Part shown: piece by piece, positions 60,141 to 64,000 of the stretch
Position numbering within the stretch: position 1 is the stretch's first letter
Layout: each line of letters begins with the position of its first letter
From: Lyngbya sp. PCC 8106
GTDB taxonomy: Bacteria > Cyanobacteriota > Cyanobacteriia > Cyanobacteriales > Microcoleaceae
Direction of reading: 5' to 3'
Assembly: GCF_000169095.1 (NCBI RefSeq)
Contig: NZ_AAVU01000005.1
Coordinates: 62,001-126,000, forward strand
Length of the DNA: 64,000 nucleotides
The notes under the pieces: generated by a model
What the model was told of the DNA's origin: nothing
Database searches by the model: none
The model's input: the letters and a program-made list of their open reading frames with translations, nothing else
Translations under genes and position numbers: made by a program

Positions 60141-61124
60141 TCAAGTGTTTACTGGAAAATATCCTAACGCATTTAACGCTAATAACCCCGCCCCAAAAGC
60201 AGGTTCATAACGGGGTAAAATCACGTTAGCAGTCGGGGCGACAATTTGGAGAGATTGAATGTATTTTGAACGAAAGTTGTTCATTCCTTGAAACACTCCG
60301 CCTATAGTTACTATTTCAACGGTTTCATCGGGTTTAAATAAACTGTCTATGGCTATTTTTGTGGCGAAGACTAATTCTTCGATAGCTGTATTAATAATGT
60401 GATTGGCGATTTCATCTCCCTCGTTTGCAACGTTATCAACAATTTTAGCTAAATTAGCAATTTGTGAAACCGTCCATCCCCGTCTATAAACAACTTCGAT
60501 TAAAGATTCTATATTACCGAGGTTTAAATGTTGTTTGAATGCTGAGATTAATTGAGTTGAACCCAACCGCCCATCATAGGATTTTAACGCCGCTTTCAAC
60601 CCCGAAATGGCGATATAATACCCGCTTCCTTCATCACCCAATAGATAACCCCAACCCCCAACTCGCTTGGTTTTTCCCTGGCTATTTTGTCCGAATATTT
60701 GTGAACCTGTTCCCGCAATCACAACGATTCCAACTTGATGACCTAAACCTCCAACTAAAGCAATAATACTATCACTTTTAATGATTGTAGAATTTGTTGT
60801 TAATTCCCAATTTATTGATAAGTTTGAGTTAATTTGAACTTGTTCAATTAAGTTTTTAATACTGTTAAAATCTTCTTCTCGACCCACACCAGCGAGTCCA
60901 ATTCCCAATCCTTGAATCGAAATATTATTGTAATTTTTGGAGTCTAAAAAAACAGAAATTGCTTGATTAATAGCAGTTTCAATGGCATTTTTAGCAGAAT
61001 CAATCCCTACAGTTTGATAATTTGATGACCCGGCTTGTCCGCGACTGAGAATATTACCAGCTTCATCGATTAACAAACAAACTGTTTTCGTACCACCTCC
61101 ATCAATACCGAGTACATAAACCAT
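60141..61124 (-). CDS. N-acetylglucosamine kinase-like BadF/BcrD ATPase family protein
   Basis: This sugar-kinase-fold ATPase has 327 residues. The phosphate-binding loop GIDGGGTKTVCLL is at residues 6-18, the second site is VVIAGTGSQIFG, GGWGYLLGDEGSGYYI follows, and the adenosine site is EIVTIGGVFQG. The order and the GDEGSGYYI motif match the eukaryotic-type N-acetylglucosamine kinase branch. Its likely role is recycling of GlcNAc from cell wall. It stands 72 bases upstream of the P450 gene on the same strand. Confidence 0.88.
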   Translation of the reverse strand: MVYVLGIDGGGTKTVCLLIDEAGNILSRGQAGSSNYQTVGIDSAKNAIETAINQAISVFLDSKNYNNISIQGLGIGLAGVGREEDFNSIKNLIEQVQINSNLSINWELTTNSTIIKSDSIIALVGGLGHQVGIVVIAGTGSQIFGQNSQGKTKRVGGWGYLLGDEGSGYYIAISGLKAALKSYDGRLGSTQLISAFKQHLNLGNIESLIEVVYRRGWTVSQIANLAKIVDNVANEGDEIANHIINTAIEELVFATKIAIDSLFKPDETVEIVTIGGVFQGMNNFRSKYIQSLQIVAPTANVILPRYEPAFGAGLLALNALGYFPVNT

Positions 61125-61148
61125 GAGAAATTCAGAAGTTCAAAAAAA

Positions 61149-61205
61149 ACCAAGACACAGAAAACACCAAGCAAAGAATGAACCTTCGTGTCTTTATGTC
61201 TTGGT
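61149..61205. repeat. Inverted repeat between the S1 and GlcNAc-kinase genes
   Basis: ACCAAGACA (61149-61157) and TGTCTTGGT (61197-61205) form perfect 9-base arms, extended by further partly matching CAC/GTGTCTT segments. It occupies most of the 121-base spacer and resembles the small CACCAAGACA-type repeats spread in cyanobacterial genomes. It may end the S1 transcript or the reverse. Confidence 0.5.
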
Positions 61206-61245
61206 GGTAAATTTATCTATAAATCAATAGATTTTCCCAGTTAAT

Positions 61246-62133
61246 TTAAGAAGCGATAATCAATTTTTTCGCTCGTTCAGCCCGGGCTTCTGCTGAGTCC
61301 ATCACTTCGGGGAATTTCTCAACAATTTCCCCTGGATAATTTTCTAACAGTCGAGTGGATAAAGAAACGCGACGTCGCCCTTCTTCAAGATCAATCACTA
61401 ATGCTTTAACCGCTTGACCCACGGGGAATAAAGTCGGAAGCGACTCAATATATTTCTGACTGACTTCCTTAATATGAATCAATCCGGTCACGCCATCTAA
61501 ATCAACAAACACACCAAACGGTTTAACGCTACTAACTTTCCCTTCAATTAATTGACCGACTTCTAGCTGACCAAAACTAACAGATTCTGAAGCTAAACGT
61601 TGAGAGAAAACCAATTTATTGCGATCGCGATCTAGCTCTAAAATATGAACAGTAAGTAACTGATCGATTAAGCTATTTAAGTCTTCCTTTTCACTCAAAT
61701 GAGAGCGAGGAATAAATCCCCGTAGCGAGTCAAAATCTACTGTTACTCCCCCTCGGTTCATTCCAGTGACTCGAACTTGAAAGCTTTGAGCTTGCTGTTG
61801 AGATTCATTTAACCGATCCCAGACTTTTTCGAGTTCAAGTTGTCGAATTGAGAGGAGAACTTGACCCTCGGCATTTTGTTCACGAATGACTAAAAACTCT
61901 CGTTCTTCTTGGAGGGGTAAAATCTCAGACAAATCTTCAACATCGGCTAAAGAAGCTTCTTTTCGGGGTAAAAAACCAGGAGACTTTCCACCAAGAATGT
62001 CAATGTATACACCATCGCTCGTATATTCAAAAACCTGACCTCGGACAACTTGGCCTTTCTGGAGATCATAATCATGTTGCTCTAATGCTCTAGCAAAATC
62101 ATCAAGAGAAAAAGACGTATTTTTCGTATTCAT
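61246..62133 (-). CDS. S1 RNA-binding protein (second, short 30S ribosomal S1, Rps1B type)
   Basis: This 295-residue protein has three S1 (OB-fold) domains: about 22-90 (VVRGQVFEYTSDGVYIDILG), 108-175 (VRVTGMNRGGVTVDFDSLRG) and 190-260 (IEGKVSSVKPFGVFVDLDGV). Cyanobacteria have a long S1 (Rps1A) and a short one (Rps1B); length and order fit the latter. It binds mRNA at or near the ribosome. The third domain is closest to consensus. An alternative would be a general S1-domain regulator. The start is ATG at 62133, the next gene upstream is the IS element. Confidence 0.9.
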   Translation of the reverse strand: MNTKNTSFSLDDFARALEQHDYDLQKGQVVRGQVFEYTSDGVYIDILGGKSPGFLPRKEASLADVEDLSEILPLQEEREFLVIREQNAEGQVLLSIRQLELEKVWDRLNESQQQAQSFQVRVTGMNRGGVTVDFDSLRGFIPRSHLSEKEDLNSLIDQLLTVHILELDRDRNKLVFSQRLASESVSFGQLEVGQLIEGKVSSVKPFGVFVDLDGVTGLIHIKEVSQKYIESLPTLFPVGQAVKALVIDLEEGRRRVSLSTRLLENYPGEIVEKFPEVMDSAEARAERAKKLIIAS

Positions 62134-62293
62134 AGGAGTTCACAAGAAAACAAAGAATCAATTGATTGGGCTAATTTTTTTTATACTGACCCCCTTCTCA
62201 ACTACCCAATTTCTGCGACTAATGTGTCTGGACTTTCCAATATAACCAATTCTTTCATCAGTCGGGAGCTATTGTTGCTAAGGTTGAACTGGA

Positions 62294-62460
62294 TTGACAT
62301 CCTCCCTCCGCTAAATCAGAGATTATAGGGGGGGATTCCTATCTTCACAGACAGGGTTTCCTGCTTCATCCACACGACTTACATCAAAACTGTCTCCAGT
62401 TTCAGTGCAGTGGTCGTCGTGTCCACAGGCTTGCGTTCCCGTATGCCCTACGGTACGGAG
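62294..62460 (-). ncRNA. Predicted omega RNA (guide RNA of TnpB)
   Basis: IS605-type elements make a guide RNA from the tnpB 3' end through the right end, with the guide from flanking DNA. Here the segment from about 62460 to the right end at 62294 contains the conserved 3' tnpB block that is also kept in the deletion derivative at 25.9 kb, and ends in the right-end hairpin and ATGTCAA. The guide would then begin TCCAGTTCAACCTTAGCAAC (minus strand). The 5' limit is approximate. The basis is family knowledge plus the shared block. Confidence 0.5.
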
Positions 62461-63546
62461 TCCCAGCTCCAAAATGTTTAGCGCAGCATTATGGTCACGG
62501 CAAAAGCTGCATCCGCACTGGCAAATATGAGTTCTCTGCGAGAGCGTTTTCTGAACAACCGAACCACATGAACTACATTTTTGGGAGGTGTACTGGGGTC
62601 GAACCGCTACCGTGACCACACCAAAGACTTTGCCTAAATATTCAATCCATTGCCGAAACTGATACCAAGCCGCATCAGAAATGGACTTAGCAAGGCAATG
62701 ATTTTTAACTAAATTAGACACCTTCAAGTCTTCGTACGCCACCACGTCTGCCGACATGACCACGCACCGAGCTAGTTTTACTGCCCAGTCTTTACGCTGG
62801 CGTTGGACTTTTAGGTGTTTGCGTCCTAGACGATTTCTTGTCTGTTCACGGTTTTTAGACCCTTTTTGCTTTTTAAATAATCGTCTCTGTTCTCGTTTGA
62901 GTTGTTTCTCAGACTGTCTTAAGTATTGGGGATAATCAATTTGATTGCCGTCAGAGTCGGTGTAGAAGTGGGAAATTCCAACGTCTAGACCGACAGTGCG
63001 ATGAGTTGGTTTTTTGGTGTTAATCCGTTCTTGATCAACAACAAATTGGCAATAATATCCATCGGCACGGCGAACAATCCTTACTCTTTTAATCTGAGAA
63101 GGTTGGTAGTAGTTTAGGTCACGACCACCCCGCATTTTGAAAGTTCCTGCTTTGAAACCATCGGTAAAAGTAATTTGGTCTTTCGTCTCCGATAGTTTGT
63201 ATCCGCTAGTCTTATACTCTACGGATAAGCGGGTTTGATAGCGTTTGTATTTGGGGTAGCCTTTCAGGCCGCTTTTCCCAGATTTACAATTGTCGTAGAA
63301 CCGAGAAATAGCTGCCCAGGTTCGTTCCGCCATTGCTTGACGTGCCTGAGAATTGAGTTGTTTTGCCCAAGGGAACGATTTAGCCAAAGTCTTGCAATAG
63401 CGATACAGGTCGTTTCGAGACTTAGCTTGCTGATCTTCCCAGAGACGCAAACATTTATTACGGATAAACGTAGCCGTTCTTAGAACTTCGTCCAAGATGG
63501 CAAACTGTTCTTTTGTTCCGTACAACTTAGCCTCGAATACTAACAT
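62323..63546 (-). CDS. tnpB: TnpB RNA-guided endonuclease of an IS605-type element
   Basis: This 407-residue TnpB is the ancestor-type of Cas12. The N-terminal wedge/REC part is about 1-180. The RuvC triad is complete: D188 (TVGLDVGISHF), E272 (VAYEDLKV) and D351 (CRDHNAALNIL). The zinc ribbon has C324, C327, C342 and C344 (QKCSSCG; CQCGC). A full triad suggests an active nuclease. It is the only gene of the element. Omega RNA is expected from the 3' end. Confidence 0.93.
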   Translation of the reverse strand: MLVFEAKLYGTKEQFAILDEVLRTATFIRNKCLRLWEDQQAKSRNDLYRYCKTLAKSFPWAKQLNSQARQAMAERTWAAISRFYDNCKSGKSGLKGYPKYKRYQTRLSVEYKTSGYKLSETKDQITFTDGFKAGTFKMRGGRDLNYYQPSQIKRVRIVRRADGYYCQFVVDQERINTKKPTHRTVGLDVGISHFYTDSDGNQIDYPQYLRQSEKQLKREQRRLFKKQKGSKNREQTRNRLGRKHLKVQRQRKDWAVKLARCVVMSADVVAYEDLKVSNLVKNHCLAKSISDAAWYQFRQWIEYLGKVFGVVTVAVRPQYTSQKCSSCGSVVQKTLSQRTHICQCGCSFCRDHNAALNILELGLRTVGHTGTQACGHDDHCTETGDSFDVSRVDEAGNPVCEDRNPPL

Positions 63547-63705
63547 TTATCACGTTTAACTCATGCTCTAATCATCACACGCCGTTCAAGGATAAGGCTG
63601 CCCTATCGGGCTTTTGTTTATTTGACGACGATTGATCACATCGCCAAATCAGAGATTGTGGCGAGAGCCTTCTCGTCGCAACCAGGTAAAGCCCCAATAC
63701 CTAGT

Positions 63706-64000
63706 TTACTCGGTTGCTTTCAGTTCGTGACTAAAAAGCTGTTGAACCTGTTGCCAGGCGTCTGCTGCTGCTTTTTGATCATAACTCTCCCGTTGATCAC
63801 AGAAGAACCCATGAGTCGCCGAGTAGCGGAAAATTTGATGAGAAATTTGATGCTGTTTCAACGCCGCTTCAATTTGATCAACCTGTTCGTTGGGAATTAA
63901 AGGATCTTCGGTCCCAAAGAACCCGTAGACGACCCCTGTAATATCGCCTGTACGGTTAACAGTGGGTTCACCCCCACCCGGAGTTCCGGTGACAATTCCC
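63706..64000 (-). CDS. Dienelactone hydrolase family protein, C-terminal part (partial)
   Basis: The gene runs off the right edge; only 97 C-terminal residues are present, ending at TAA 63706-63708. The visible part matches the alpha/beta hydrolase of the dienelactone hydrolase family: VVYGFFGTEDPLIPNEQVD contains the catalytic Asp, ATHGFFCDQRESYD the catalytic His, and the C-terminus is AWQQVQQLFSHEL. The nucleophilic cysteine or serine lies outside the window. The family hydrolyses lactone and related ester bonds. The neighbouring IS element ends 20 bases after its stop. Confidence 0.88.
   Translation of the reverse strand, partial: GIVTGTPGGGEPTVNRTGDITGVVYGFFGTEDPLIPNEQVDQIEAALKQHQISHQIFRYSATHGFFCDQRESYDQKAAADAWQQVQQLFSHELKATE

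Larger units (their letters stand above)
62294..63685 (-). mobile_element. Complete IS200/IS605-type element with tnpB only
   Basis: The boundaries are inferred from the ends. The right end is ATGTCAA|TCCAG (minus strand, 62294) with a G/C-rich hairpin (62301-62335). The left end lies after TTAC at 63686-63689 and has the hairpin GCGAGAAGG.. (63660-63680). The 12-mer AAATCAGAGATT occurs near both ends (62313-62324 and 63646-63657). TTAC and TCAA fit the cleavage pair of IS608-like elements. It carries tnpB and no tnpA, so movement needs a transposase from elsewhere. It is inserted about 20 bases behind the stop codon of the dienelactone hydrolase gene, without damage to it. Confidence 0.8.

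Noticed and set aside
63622..63900. 92-codon plus-strand open frame at the right end
   Set aside because: It is the shadow of the IS left end and of the dienelactone hydrolase gene on the other strand, which has catalytic Asp and His motifs.
1..64000. CRISPR arrays, prophage genes, rRNA operons and toxin-antitoxin pairs
   Set aside because: I looked for regularly spaced repeats, phage structural genes, 16S/23S signatures and small gene pairs of known toxin families and saw none.

Overview
The window looks like chromosome from a filamentous, oxygenic cyanobacterium, most likely of the Oscillatoriales type (Lyngbya, Planktothrix and Arthrospira relatives). The evidence is psaC and psaM (photosystem I), petB and petD (cytochrome b6f), ctpA (D1 processing), por (light-dependent protochlorophyllide reductase), a second small S1-type ribosomal protein, frequent HIP1 octamers (GCGATCGC), AT-rich spacers and a PEP-CTERM protein. 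The species assignment is inference; nothing in the window proves it. Genes lie on both strands in short runs.

Layout. 1-9.4 kb is a signalling island. A large membrane histidine kinase with an ethylene-receptor-type N-terminus is followed by an Rcp1-like receiver and two receiver-kinase hybrids. A NarL-type regulator is divergent from it, then two tandem DUF2294 genes and one more single-receiver protein. 9.9-14.9 kb holds stress and redox genes: CsbD, a secreted CsbD-like protein, an SDR, a short PEP-CTERM protein, an isochorismatase-fold hydrolase and por. 15.5-18.7 kb is a three-gene operon of NDH-2, a small membrane protein and an HTTM/gamma-carboxylase-like protein fused to a DCC thioredoxin-like domain. 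19.2-25.6 kb is housekeeping: tRNA-Leu, glmS, psaC, an HdrB-like protein, acpP and fabF. 25.9-26.3 kb is a small deletion derivative of an IS200/IS605 element. 26.4-29.7 kb is a large RTX-type secreted nuclease.

30.1-44.9 kb mixes recN, nusB, DUF502, an aldo/keto reductase, DUF2470, a GIY-YIG plus methyltransferase pair, a Cache-HAMP nucleotide cyclase, an LpxB-related protein, galE and a glycosyltransferase. 45.1-48.1 kb has petB-petD divergent from ctpA. 49.2-55.6 kb has psaM (31 codons), terC, ndk, speA, galU, hisF, a small membrane protein and tRNA-Ala. 55.6-62.1 kb has a UbiB-type kinase, ftsW, a CYP120-like P450, an N-acetylglucosamine-kinase-like protein and a small S1 protein. 62.3-63.7 kb is a tnpB-only IS605-type element placed just behind a dienelactone hydrolase gene that runs off the window end.

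How the genes connect. The kinases and receivers at the left end form a plausible multi-step phosphorelay. The photosynthetic genes (por, psaC, psaM, petBD, ctpA) are dispersed, as is usual in cyanobacteria. The most unusual module is the NDH-2 / small membrane protein / HTTM-DCC operon: the HTTM domain keeps the lysine and histidines expected of vitamin K-dependent carboxylases and sits beside a quinone reductase. The second is the pair of IS605-type elements, one complete and one non-autonomous, which share end sequences and probably share an omega-RNA architecture. No CRISPR array, rRNA, prophage or toxin-antitoxin pair was seen.
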